64,000 nucleotides of DNA, taken from Rhodeus uyekii. Taxonomy: Eukaryota > Chordata > Actinopteri > Cypriniformes > Acheilognathidae. The stretch's first letter is position 1; each line of letters opens with the position of its first letter. This document shows positions 24,119-34,799 of the stretch, piece after piece. The position numbers and the translations under genes are program-made. Under the pieces are notes generated by a model, which ran no database searches, was not told the origin of the DNA, and worked only from the letters and a program-made list of their open reading frames with translations. The DNA lies in contig JAWRVZ010000240.1 in the NCBI GenBank assembly GCA_037043235.1, forward strand, positions 1-64,000, read 5' to 3'.

Positions 24119-24711
24119 TAAAAATAAGTAAGGCACGTGTCGTCAAAAAACGCCGAAGCACGGCCAGTAGACAATTTATCAGGGTGTTACTTTTCAATGA
24201 AATCAGAAACCTTCTGCCACATAGCCATCACTTCCTTAATTTCACTTGTAGAATTTATTTCCTCTGGTTCAACCTCCTCCTCCTCCTCGCTCCTGCTGAG
24301 CTCTTGCAACACCTGCGTATGTTCATTGTCTGCAGCTCGATCAACTCTTCAATCGACAGTTCCTCCGGATGCTCTTGCTGCTAGATCACTCACGCGAGCA
24401 CACGCTCATATTTATCCACAATATCATGCTTCATTTCCATGGTCATCATGCGTTTCTTCTTCTCACTACCATCCCATATCATGAAGAATAATGCACAAAA
24501 TAGAGAGAAAATCAGCTACTCGCGGGCGATGTGTACAGAAATCAACACGTGATATGGAACACGCGAACACGTGAAGTGAATGTGCGTCGGCATCAGTACG
24601 TGCTCATATCTTGAATATTTACTCGTATCTAGAAGCAAAAATCTGCCCGAAGGTTTGCTCGTATCTTGGAATATTCGTATGTAGAGACACTCGTATCTCG
24701 AGGTATTACTG
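24119..24711 (-). mobile_element. Tigger-like transposon 3' portion
   Basis: The right terminus reads CTCGAGGTATTACTG, the same TIR type as the elements at 1-356 and 16369-17164, although the following dinucleotide is CA in place of TA. Inside lies a minus-strand transposase 3' end (24187-24384). The left end is cut at the join with the LTR fragment. Confidence 0.65.
24187..24384 (-). pseudogene. Tigger/pogo transposase C-terminal remnant
   Basis: Read on the minus strand, the frame ends VMAMWQKVSDFIEK and a stop (24187-24189). It is preceded by QELSRSEEEEEVEPEE, the acidic tail common in Tigger-family (DDE_1) transposases. Further upstream EELSIEELIELQ lies in another frame, so at least one frameshift occurs near 24330. 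The DDE core and the CENP-B-like DNA-binding domain are absent. The autonomous protein would bind the TIRs and cut at TA. A deletion or the neighbouring LTR join removed the rest. Confidence 0.6.
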
Positions 24712-24738
24712 CATTTGTTTATTGATATAAACAAATAG

Positions 24739-25560
24739 AAACCAGAAAAGTTGGGCAGGAGACATGTTTTCCACTTTCACATCACCTTTATTTTTAATTA
24801 CACTTTTGAAATGTTTGGGAATTGAAGATACTATTTGTTGCTGTTTTGCACATGCATTTTTTGCCCAATCTCACTCGATACAAAAGAGCTGCTCAACAGT
24901 CATGGCCATCCTTGTCTTTTCCTGATAGGCCATACATTTTCAAAAAGAGACTGGACTGTAGGCAGGAAGTCAGACACATCTCTTCTACAGTGTAGAGTGT
25001 CTGAGAAACCACCCTGTTTTAGTGTGTGCAGAATGAGGCCTGGTATTGTCTTGATGGCAGCTTATTCCTCTGTACAATCCAATATACACCTCCACATCAA
25101 CAGTACTCTCACATATATGTAAGTCACCCATACTGTTTGTACTGATGCAGCCCATACCATGACATATGTTTGCTTTTGCACCTGTCGATGAAAGTCTGGT
25201 TTGTGGCTTTCGTCTTTAGGACTGAGAGCTCAATGTTGTTTATTCCTCATAACAAGTTGAAACCTTGACTCATCTGACCACAGCATACATTTCGAATAAT
25301 CTGAGATGAGCTCAGGCCCAGAGAACTCGCCAACATCTCTGCATTGAACAGATGTATAGCTTTCCCCTTGCGTAACAGAGATTCGAGTGGCATTCGATTG
25401 ACAGAGTGACAACGATTTTCCAAAGTATTCCGAGTCGATTTGTCTTTATTTAAAACAGTCGCATTTTTGAATTGTGAAATGTGATTTTTGAATAGTTTGA
25501 CAATTTCATCATTAAATTTGACACAAAGTGATGAGCCATGACCGATCTTTGCTTGCATAG
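24739..25560 (-). pseudogene. Tc1/mariner transposase pseudogene with one element end
   Basis: The minus strand carries a decayed Tc1-like transposase. From 25558 an open frame begins MQAKIGHGSSLCVKFNDEIV, a helix-turn-helix DNA-binding start. A second frame at 25230-25412 contains KCMLWSDESRFQL, the first catalytic aspartate context, so a frameshift separates them. The 3' half down to about 24880 is degraded and the second and third catalytic residues are not clear. The end at 24739 reads CCAGAAAAGTTGGG, matched inverted at 27758-27771. The reading that both ends belong to one element split by later insertions is an inference. Confidence 0.55.
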
Positions 25561-25582
25561 ACTGAGATGCTCCTTTTACACT

Positions 25583-26011
25583 TGTAGGGGAATCTACAGT
25601 TAAAGATATAATGAATGGAGAGCAGGAGTCAGAAGTGCAGACAAATGAAGAATACTTTACTGAAGATAGTTTGCAGTTTCATCAGCTGAAGTCAGCGAGG
25701 AGTTCGTAGGACATCCCACACACAATCACAGTGTTACAGCAATTAAATCCTAAACTAAGGTCACGATTACAAATGATTCTGATTGGCTAAAAAATAGATA
25801 AACTTAGAAAACATTCAATCAAGGACAAAAGCATCTCCTCATCGATTACATGGTTGTCAACAATGCCTCTGGTTTAGGCACGGTATGACCTTCCAGGTCA
25901 CAGAACTGCGTTTCTAGGCGACTGCTTGTTGAGAAAAACAATTTATTCCATTTCCCCAGGGTGCCAGTCGTTCACCTCACCAATACTGATCTGTAACAGA
26001 GAATACTAACA
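25583..26011 (-). mobile_element. Possible LTR inserted in the Tc1-like element
   Basis: The plus-strand start TGTAGGGG and end CTAACA give TG...CA borders. The preceding pentamer ACACT and following ACACA are similar, but the right side runs into an AC microsatellite. In minus orientation the terminal part resembles a U5 region. No polyadenylation signal is certain. Confidence 0.35.
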
Positions 26012-26035
26012 CACACACACACACACACACACACA
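26009..26035. repeat. (AC)n microsatellite
   Basis: Uninterrupted AC dinucleotides. Confidence 0.95.
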
Positions 26036-26107
26036 ACTCCAAGGCTGAAGTTGGTCGAGCTCTGGCTCTAAACAAGAAAGTTTCCACAAAACTCACTGAT
26101 AACATGT

Positions 26108-26123
26108 TCTCTCTCTCTCTCTC
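26108..26123. repeat. (CT)n microsatellite
   Basis: Eight CT dinucleotides. Confidence 0.9.
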
Positions 26124-26277
26124 AGCGAGAGGTTCAGACTATATTCACCTTCCTTATCTAGTGTTTGAATATAGAAAAGTAAAGTAAATGCTTTAACTGA
26201 GAAGTGGTCACATAGGCGACCGGCTAAAGTGACTCCAGTGACCTTGGCTGTCTTGGTCACCAAAAAGAGTTAATTTA

Positions 26278-27359
26278 CACAATCCTACAGGATTATTGAA
26301 CACCTGTTCAATTTCTCATTAATTCTCATGCAATTATCTAATCAATCAATCACATGGCAGCTTCAATGCATTTAGGGGTTGGTCCTGGTCAAGACAATCT
26401 CCTAAACTCCAAACTGAATGTCAGAATCGGTAAGAATGGGTAAAAACATCCAGTATGCAGCAGTCCTGTGGGCGAAAATGCCTTGTTGATGCTAGAGGTC
26501 AGAGGTCATGGGCCGACTGATTCAAGCTGATAGAAGAGCAACTTTGACTGAAAGAACCACTTGTTACAACCGAGATATGCAGCAAAGCATTTGTGAAGCC
26601 ACAACACGTACAAGCTTGAGGCGGATGGGCTACAACAACAGAAGACCCCACCGGGTACCACTCATCTCCACTATAAACAGGAAAAAGAGGCGACAATTTG
26701 CACAAGCTCACCAAAACTGGACAGTTGAAGAATGGAAAAATGTTGCTGGTCTGATGAGTCTCGATTTCTGTTGAGACATTCAGATGGTAGAGTCAGAATT
26801 TGGCGTAAACAGAATGAGAACATGGATCCATCATGCCTTGTTACCACTGTGCAGGCTGGTGGTGGTGGTGTAATGGTGTGGGGGATGTTTTCTTGGCACA
26901 CTTTAGGCCCCTTAGTGCCAATTGGGCATCATTTAAATGCCACGGCCTACCTGAGCATTGTTTTTGACCATGTCCATCCCTTTATGACCACCATGTACCC
27001 ATCCTCTGATGCTGCTTCCAGCAGGATAATGCACCATGTCACAAAGCTCGAATCATTTCAAATTGGTTTCTTGAACATGACAATGAGTTCGCTGAAATAA
27101 AATGGCCCCACAGTCACCAGATCTCAACCCAATAGAGCATCTTTGGGATGTGGTGGAACGGGAGCTTCGTGTCCTGGATGTGCATCCCACAAATCTCCAT
27201 CAACTGCAAGATGCTATCCGATCAATATGGCCAACATTTCTAAAGAATACTTTCAGCACCTTGTTGAATCAATGCCACGTAGAATTAAGGCAGTTCTGAA
27301 GGTGAAAGGGGGTCAAACACAGTATTAGTGTGTGTTCCTAATAATCCTTTAGGTGAGTG
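26278..27359 (+). mobile_element. Tc1-like transposon with both ends and TA duplications
   Basis: The right end reads TTCCTAATAATCCTTTAGG followed by TGAGTGTA. The left end starts CACAATCCTACAGGATTATT, a worn inverted copy. TA dinucleotides border both sides (26276-26277, 27360-27361). The interior is a transposase pseudogene. About 140 bases of the usual 5' coding region appear to be missing near 26432, where the family's non-coding leader jumps to the middle of the DNA-binding domain. Confidence 0.85.
26508..27300 (+). pseudogene. Tc1-like (DD34E) transposase, multiply frameshifted
   Basis: This is the best preserved transposase in the window. The first segment (26508-26774) begins MGRLIQADRRATLTERTT and holds the second half of the bipartite DNA-binding region. 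A one-base loss near 26746 shifts the frame to WSDESRFLLRHSDGRVRIW, which has the first catalytic aspartate, and on to GGGGVMVWGMFSW. A second loss near 27007 shifts to FQQDNAPCHK, the second aspartate. A third near 27096 shifts to PQSPDLNPIEHLWD, which carries the final glutamate. All three catalytic residues are thus recognisable, but in four frames, and the N-terminus is deleted. The copy cannot make an enzyme. Confidence 0.9.
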
Positions 27360-27599
27360 TAAATACAGTATAAGTTTTAAAACATGTTGAGTGCATCTCA
27401 TGGAGAGAGCACATTCCATATACTTTTATAACTGATTAATATTGATTAATACCTTGATTATAAATCCCTCATCACAAATCACTAAAAAGGATCTACATTG
27501 AAGGAGCAGTGGAATTGGACCTATTACCAATTGACATGCTCATTGTTTCAAAACAGACTAACTTGGACGTTCTGTAATCTTTTCACTTTTGTATTGCAG

Positions 27600-27785
27600 C
27601 TGTGGGAGTGCTGCGGCCATCCAAAAAAAAATTAGTTTATATTTACAAAAGTTGGGCAGTGAAAATCTTGAAATCTTTTCTTTGTACTTTTGTCAGTTAA
27701 ATAAAGGTTAAAGAAAATTGAAAAATTCACAGGTTCTTGATTGCAAATTACAAAATGTCCCAACTTTTCTGGAATTAGGGATTGT
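27600..27785 (+). mobile_element. Terminal segment of a Tc1-like element
   Basis: The stretch ends CCCAACTTTTCTGG, the inverse of the end at 24739. It includes GTCAGTTAAATAAAGGTTAA, typical of the 3' non-coding part of this fish family. It probably represents the other end of the interrupted element, or a second truncated copy. Confidence 0.5.
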
Positions 27786-28974
27786 GCATGGTTAAAAACT
27801 AAATAACTTACTGTAATTGAATATAGGCTGTGCACACATCAGTATTTAGAATTATTTTGTCAATTGTGTAAAATGCAAATTTCTTAGAAGTCGTACAGAA
27901 AAAGTAGATACAAAAATAGTAGCTTAACTCAAGACCTTTGCGGGCCTGTTTACATTTCACTGCCAGTTGTATATTCTGTATATAACTCTGTATGTGACAA
28001 ATAAAACTCTTGAATCTTGAATTTTGAAGAGAGAGTTGAAAACCAAAAACTAAAGTGGAAGAAAAAAAATTAATTAACAGTATTGAATGAATTATGTATT
28101 ATATTAACACAAACTGTGGTTGGTCAGACTGCCTTTTCATGTCTAAGTGGTTGGTTTTGGCAAGAATAGTATGCAATGTGCACAATATTTTATGCCTATA
28201 GACGAAAGTCTGCAGGAGACTTTGATATCACCCACAGCTCTCTCTCTCTTTTGTCAAGTTGTCGACACTAAACTCGCCATGCAGAGGGCATTTACACGCT
28301 GACAGGAGAGAAGAGCCATTGGCGCAAAAACATTCCCCTCAGAGAGAGCAATCATTCGGGTGGCGGGGTGCTGGACTGCCCCTTGTACTTTGTCCACGAC
28401 CTCTCCACTCCCTCGTCTCCGACAGCAGCTGAAGTGACCGGTGGAGTGTAGAGAGGATTTTTTTGGCCATCAGCTTCCGCTGCCAAACTCTGTGGGCACC
28501 AAACTGCAGCCTTCCGTCTGCCTGGGTTGATTAGCGCCTTGGCATGCGCTCACCCGCCGCTTTCTCACACGGGAAGATTGGCTGCATCGGTCTCTGCGGG
28601 TTTCTTTCCAAGTAAACACCTTCCTTCCGCACTGAATTTAAGAATGCAAGCATAATCGCACACACAAAGCACACACCACAGCATGCCGTGTTGTGACAGA
28701 GTTGTTTTCAACACAGGTCTCCATCAACTATAAGTTACTTGCACCAAGTACACACAAACTTAGAAAATAAATCTAAATTCCACGTCATGCCAACTTTAAA
28801 ATGGTTTGGCACAAGTGTAAATCATTCTCAGCATGCAATAGCTGAGGTAATAATGTTGTAAATAAAGGTAATAATGTTATAAACAATGTTTCTCGCAGAA
28901 AAAAATTTGTTTTGCTTCTTAAGAACTCAATGAATTATTTGAAGAGGCAGGTTTCCATTTTGTTTTTAATCTTA
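27786..28974. other. Unique DNA with a GC-richer block at 28230-28640
   Basis: No coding gene recognised. The block 28230-28640 is repeat-free and visibly richer in GC than the flanks, as is common for regulatory or conserved non-coding DNA. That function is a guess from composition only. Confidence 0.3.
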
Positions 28975-29120
28975 AAGTGATGGCACCCATTGATTTTCAT
29001 TATATGAATCACAGAGGACCACGGTTTCAGCTCAAAATATTCTTTACTATTCTACTAGAGAAAATGTCCCTTACATCTTGAGTAAATTAACAGCAAATTT
29101 TCATTTTTGGATGAACTGTA
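28975..29120 (+). mobile_element. Worn MITE fragment
   Basis: AAGTGATGGCACCCATTGAT at the start and TTTTCATTTTTGGATGAACT at the end are the two characteristic parts of a very common fish MITE, here heavily mutated. Confidence 0.45.
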
Positions 29121-29984
29121 AACTGTTAACCTTTAACAAATGAAACCTTATTTTAAAGTGTTACCACAAAAGTTTTAAAAAATGACAATGAGATAAATGT
29201 TTTGAAATTCATATTTTGGGTGAATGATACAATGACTTACTCATTATACCGCCAAAAAACATGCAATAGTAATAGTGCTGACTGCTGCTATACAGAACAT
29301 CAGATCCCTGCCAGCAAAGACTCCCGGGATGATAGTGGTGTTTTGTGTACCGCGCGTTACACGCAAATGTTCAGGCATATCTGTGCAGTTGGAGATGATG
29401 CTCTCTCGCAATATTGAGCTCATAGTGATCTATGCTGGGATTCATTAAGTGCCACTGATATGATTCTCTGAGCATGTGAGCCACGCTTTGCTGTTTTCTA
29501 CCCTTAATAGAAAGCTCTCCACACATAATGACCAGAGGTGCATCTCACAAATAACAGCCTGCCTTTTGAGGGTCAGCCAGCCCAACATCATTTCCCTCTC
29601 TATATTCTCATCCCTGCTAAACTCGCTGCATGCTATTAGATCTATTTGGAGTGAAATAAGAAAGATTTCTAAAAGAGGCACTTTCAATGCACCTCGTCTA
29701 GTGTTGTAAAAATAGAGAGCAGGGAAAGTGCTCTTGTCATTGAGGATTCAGTCCGAGGCAATAATAAACCAACACGCTCAGCAGAGATGACAATTTGCCA
29801 TCACAATATAGAAAAGTGGTTTCAATGTACTGTGTGGAAGTTTATTTTCACTTATGCCTAATATATATGGAGAATTCATTCTGAAGGGAAATACTAATAA
29901 TAAAATAATAAATGAATAAAATGTCCTCAAAACATGGTTCTTCTATAGGGGAAAAAAGGAGAAGAGTAATGGTGGTTTTTTCAT
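29121..29984. other. Unique block, possible non-coding regulatory DNA
   Basis: No repeat signature between about 29200 and 29780. Overlapping short open frames on both strands argue against a coding exon. Nothing more can be said from the sequence. Confidence 0.3.
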
Positions 29985-30130
29985 GGTGGATGAAAAAAGA
30001 GATATGTCAAAAACATGTACATGTCATATTTAAAATGTTTTAATTAAATAAAAAAAATGAAACAGAAGAGTAATCTTGATGAAATTATGAATTGTAAATG
30101 GTGGATGAAAAACAATTATGTCAAAAACAT
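29985..30130. repeat. Local tandem duplication (about 110 bp apart)
   Basis: GGTGGATGAAAAA followed by TATGTCAAAAACAT occurs at about 29985-30014 and again at about 30099-30130. The downstream part of the second copy, CATATTTAAAAT, continues after the LTR-like insertion, at about 30478. Confidence 0.75.
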
Positions 30131-30463
30131 TGTTATACTCTCTCTCTCTCTCCACGGTTTGCAATGCGGGAGGAACAAGGAGAAGCAGGTTTCATGCAGA
30201 AACTCTCTTTTATTCAAAACGAAAAAAGACCTTCAGTTTCGAGTGCAAAACTCAGAAACAACGGAACACGGAGAACCACCACACACTTCATAAACACGTC
30301 AGATAACATCATCAATGATCGAAAAAGACATGAGAACACAAGAGGGTTTTATACACGATGAGATTGGGAACAGCTGAGCGACTAAGGGGAGGGATTGACA
30401 AGACAGGTGCAGGAACGACACAGAAGGTGACACGAAGTGAAACAGCAAGACATGACAATGACA
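30131..30463 (-). mobile_element. Short LTR-like element, copy 2
   Basis: Read on the minus strand the element starts TGTCATTGTC, has a TATAAAA box (plus-strand 30346-30353) and a polyadenylation signal (30208-30213, AATAAA on the minus strand). AACAT stands on both sides (30126-30130 and 30464-30468), a perfect 5-bp target duplication. The uninterrupted neighbouring copy of the local duplication confirms where the insertion happened. Confidence 0.75.
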
Positions 30464-30770
30464 AACATGTTCAGGCCATATTTAAAATAAATAAATAAAT
30501 AAAAACATTAAACGAAGAATGAAAATAACATGACCTATTATTACTTTTTTACATATTTCTTCTATTTAATAATAATTTGAGAAGACATTCAATAAATAAA
30601 TAAATGAATGAATAAATTTAGTTAATTTAGTGAAACTTTAGCTTCAAATTTGATTACATAAAAAAGCATTAAACCACAGTAGAATGAAAGAGGAAATAAA
30701 GTTTAAACATTCTTTAGCAGAATTATGTTAAAACATTAGAACAATTCATTAAAAAAGCATTACAAATATG
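30464..30770. other. AT-rich spacer between two LTR-like insertions
   Basis: Contains (AAAT)n and AAATG runs near 30485-30620; no gene. Confidence 0.5.
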
Positions 30771-31040
30771 TATCTAGGTGTGTGTTGCAGGGGAGCGGAG
30801 GTGAGGAATCAGGAACATAAACTTTGTTTAAATACAGAGTTGGGTTACATGGAGTAAAAACATAACAGACCATAACGGACGCAGACTGAGAAACACACAG
30901 GGCATATATATACACAGGATAATGGGAAACAGGGGACGAGACTAACAAGGGGAGTGGATGACGCGACAGGCGAAGGAAATGACACCGGAAGTACACGGAA
31001 GGGAACAGGAAGGGGGTGGAGACACGACAAATCTGTGACA
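30771..31040 (-). mobile_element. Short LTR-like element, copy 3
   Basis: On the minus strand it runs from TGTCACAG to GATA, with a TATATATA box (plus-strand about 30905-30912). ATATG flanks both sides (30766-30770 and 31041-31045), a perfect 5-bp target duplication. At 270 bp it is the shortest complete copy. Confidence 0.75.
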
Positions 31041-33069
31041 ATATGACTACGGTACATGAAAACAAGGTATGCAATTATAAAATAGGCCATGTACACATGA
31101 AATGTTCAATATTACTGATTTTCTAACAATGTCAATGTTATTGTTTCTCTCTATATAAGGCTAATATTATATAAAAGTCTTATATAAAATATTATACAAA
31201 CTATGTTTCATTCTATGGGTGAAAAATGTTCAGATTAATCTAAAATGCAAAAATCTTCCAAAAGCGTTGAATACGGCCTCTTTAAGGTCTCTTACATCAG
31301 TCAGCATTATTGGACCAGAATGTTAAAGCTGATAAATATAGAAGAAGCCGTAGCAATTCACACCAGAGAAAAGCTTCCACTCATGTGAAACTATAGACGG
31401 CATGTCTGAACCGCAAATGCTATTTAGAGTGTGCTGAATATAATATCCATCAAACACGACAGTCAACTGGCCATTTTTGCCAAGCTGACAATGACATGAA
31501 CTTATCAACAAGATCAGTCAATGAAACCCTGCACAGCTTCGCCATAGAAGACGTTTTGGCGTTGAATGTTCACATCAAGGGCGGAGGAGAATTAATGGAG
31601 CATTAATGCATCACATTCACTCTCTCAACATGGAGGAGATCCCGTCCATTCCAATGCATCCACACCTTCACATGAGATACTGTTAAAAAATGGCTGTTCA
31701 CCCAGTGGAGTGCTGCTGGTTTAAGATAAAGCGGCTGAGTAATGCATTGCCAAAAGATTGACTTGTCAGCGCATTTGCAGAAAGGTGTCCCAGAATGAGG
31801 ATGGAGTGGAACTCGCAATAAATTATTCCGCCCGCCGCAGCCACCGGACCACAGCTTATCAAACTAATGCCAGCGGCTGCACGGGCAGTTCGTCTTATGT
31901 TGTCAGCTACGCTAAGCGTGCATTGCCGCACCAAGCGCTAGTTGAAAAAACACCTTCCTCTGAAGAAGGGTCGTGCGCCACTCAGAGCCGAAGAGAGGAT
32001 GGCAAATTCAGTGCTGGGTTTAAATGGTCTAAGCAGTAGTGGAAAATATTTATAAATTGGGTGATTTATAAATATAGAGTAAATACACAATTAGTAAAAA
32101 ATATTAATGATGCATGTATATTCATATTAATCTCTTACTTGTCCCAGAGCAAATCAATTTGGCTAGGGGCAAAGTTAGGTTTCAAAAATGTATATTTTTA
32201 ATTAACTGAAATCCTCTTGGCTACAATAACTAGTGCTGCTTTTGTACTTTTGCTTGCGTGAACAGTTTGCTTGCGTTTATTTCATATTGTACAAACTTCT
32301 TATAGGCTACTTTTATCATGGCTATATATAAATAGCATGCCATATTTGGTATTGAGAAAGGGTCCGTTTGTGATTTCGACTTCAGTGAAAGTTAAATTAT
32401 CACAGCATTAGATGACAGCAAACACTGTCTTTATGAGGGAGTCGGGAGTCGGTAACAAAGACTTTTATACTGAAAGGATGAAACAAATTTGTAAGCAAGG
32501 ACATTGTTTTTACTTTAAATAACATCTTATAAGATTCAACTTTCAATGCATTGACTAGCTGTCATGAAAATCCCCCTAACTGTTAAAAAGATAAAGACAT
32601 TGCTTTCCTCGTGGACATTCAAACTGATTTAGTGATTATGAATATAAGATTGACCTGAAGAATTTTATGCACTCGTTTAGTTAATCTCTCTCTCTCTCAT
32701 ATTACTCTAAAGCTCTACATAGCAACAGAGGCTTGAGCTCAACTGTCAAACTGTCAGTTTGAGATTTCAATCCGGGCGAAAGGAAGTAGTTCCTCACAAA
32801 AGAGGGGTTTTAAAGACTCTCCGTTGTTGTTTCTTATATTTGCTCACTTGTGCCTTCGAACTGTTGTGCAAACACAATCACACTCGTAACCTTACAATAT
32901 AATTTCATAAGCAATCCTGTGATTACCTACAGCCGAATAGATGATATACAGCAATATCTCACAGCTACTCGTGTGAAATTACTCATAAACATTGCAATTG
33001 ATTTAGAGCTTTATTAGTCCAAAACACACACACACACAAATGCATCAGTAAAGGTTCAGTAAGCAATTT
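31041..33069. other. Unique DNA; 31480-32040 is a GC-richer complex block
   Basis: The block 31480-32040 is repeat-free and GC-richer, with a 93-codon open frame (31758-32039) overlapped by minus-strand frames and no recognised motif. The remainder is AT-rich. A (CT)n run lies near 32686-32698 and a short (AC)n near 33023-33038. Confidence 0.3.
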
Positions 33070-33470
33070 CTGAGAAGCTGTCAGGATAGCAGGGGCTGAG
33101 GAGACGAGGAGGCACAAGGAGGAAATCGAGATCGTGGAAATATATTTTTTTAACAAACTAAAACAAAACACTTTAAATATACAACGGCACTTGAGACACA
33201 AAGAACATAACCATTATTCAAGAACTATCAACAAAAACAGCATCTATAGTGCAAATACAAGGAGCATGGGACATGGAACCATGAACACGGAAAAACATAA
33301 CCATAAAGCGACAACACAAGACAAAGACTGAAGGCAAACACGAGGTATACATAAAACAGGAGGTAATGAGGGGATTAGACGCAGGTGACGAGACAAACGA
33401 GGAGACTGATGATGCAACAGGTGAATGGAACACATGGGAGAACACGGAAGGAAACATGAAGAAACACCTG
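33070..33470 (-). mobile_element. Short LTR-like element, worn copy 4
   Basis: AAACAAAACACTTTAAATA followed by CGGCACT is shared with 53490-53525. The region ends with the GACGAGACAAACGAGG type of sequence seen in the other copies. Exact ends and target duplication could not be fixed. Confidence 0.5.
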
Positions 33471-33889
33471 AACAAACAATTTTAACAATATTTGCTAGAT
33501 GTCTGTTCTGTGTGTGTGTTGAAGAAAAATACTGTGTTTGTACATAATCCTGGCTGTGTAAATATGAGAAAAAACACTCTTACTTGTAGAACATAAGTTC
33601 ATGTCTAAAACACTCTTGTAGCCAATCAGCAACAATGGCTGAATTGAGGGATGAGAGCAAGCGGGACATTTAATAATATTATATTAATAATAGACTTACT
33701 TATTATTCAATTCCATGAGTATAAAATAATAAAATACAATCTAAACATTAAATATATTTTTGAGTCCAGTTATATATTTGTAACTGCATTCAAATGGCAT
33801 AAAATACTGTAATTCCAATAAAAAAAATAAAATATATATATTATCTAGTTCTAAATAAAGAACCCGTTCTTGGTCTCTAGCACTATGTG
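33471..33889. other. AT-rich spacer, nothing recognised
   Basis: No feature seen. Confidence 0.5.
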
Positions 33890-34600
33890 GCTGACTTGCA
33901 TGGAGACGGATGTCTCTAGATGACACACTCTGGCCTTGGGGTTTTATCTGTTGATTGTCAGCTCCTTTAATCCTTCCTTTTATTCTTCCTTCTTCCAAAA
34001 GATTCTGGGGCATTATGGGGGATCAAGGCGTTGCTGGTCATTTAGGAAGACTTGGCACACAGGGTCCTCTTGCTGTAAACCCGCTCCTAATGGAGCACTT
34101 AAGAAACACATGCAGTACAGCCGAGAGTCATTTACTCAGGCATGCCGGTGTGGGAGTAATCATTTAAAGCCGAGCTGAACGGATCAATGGAGTTGTAATT
34201 GTCAGAACAAACGGTCGGTTTCAAGGCTTCACCGCCCTCTGTTTGTTATCAGCCTGATCTTGTAATAGAAATGGATTCAGTGTTCTTTTATCCTATCAGT
34301 TTTCATTTGACGAGGTTCTTTAATAACATGCAGTAACAACATCCCCTGCTGCATTTTATCAATATGCATTAGCGGACTTTAATATCACTAATGTATATGA
34401 CGGAAGGGTTACATGAATCTTCTTCCTCTTAAAGCCGTATATTAGCACTGTGCTCTCTGCGCTACTATAAATTTAGTGAATTATTAATGTGGGGGAAATG
34501 ACACCACCACCCCCTGGCTCATCGGAGACCTGATTAATTTTATCCCGCAGAGTAATTCTTAATACACTTACACTGAATTGACCATATGGTGACCATGAAC
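33890..34600. other. Complex unique block, candidate conserved non-coding element
   Basis: About 700 bases without a transposon signature, with mixed composition and many homeodomain-like TAAT cores embedded in GC-richer sequence. Open frames are short and overlapping. No splice-bounded coding exon could be drawn. Regulatory function is an inference from appearance. Confidence 0.3.
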
Positions 34601-34799
34601 TGTCTCACCTTTCATTAAAAAAAAACAAAGACATAATATTTGCGGTTGAGCAGCACAGCATTATCAGTGGAGTTAAGGCGAAAATGAAAGAAAAACGCAC
34701 ATAAAAAACAACTTGCAGCCACCCTATCACTATCCAAGCAAACAACAAACACATCCGAGTATCCATCAACCACACTACTGCAACAATGTAACAATGCAC

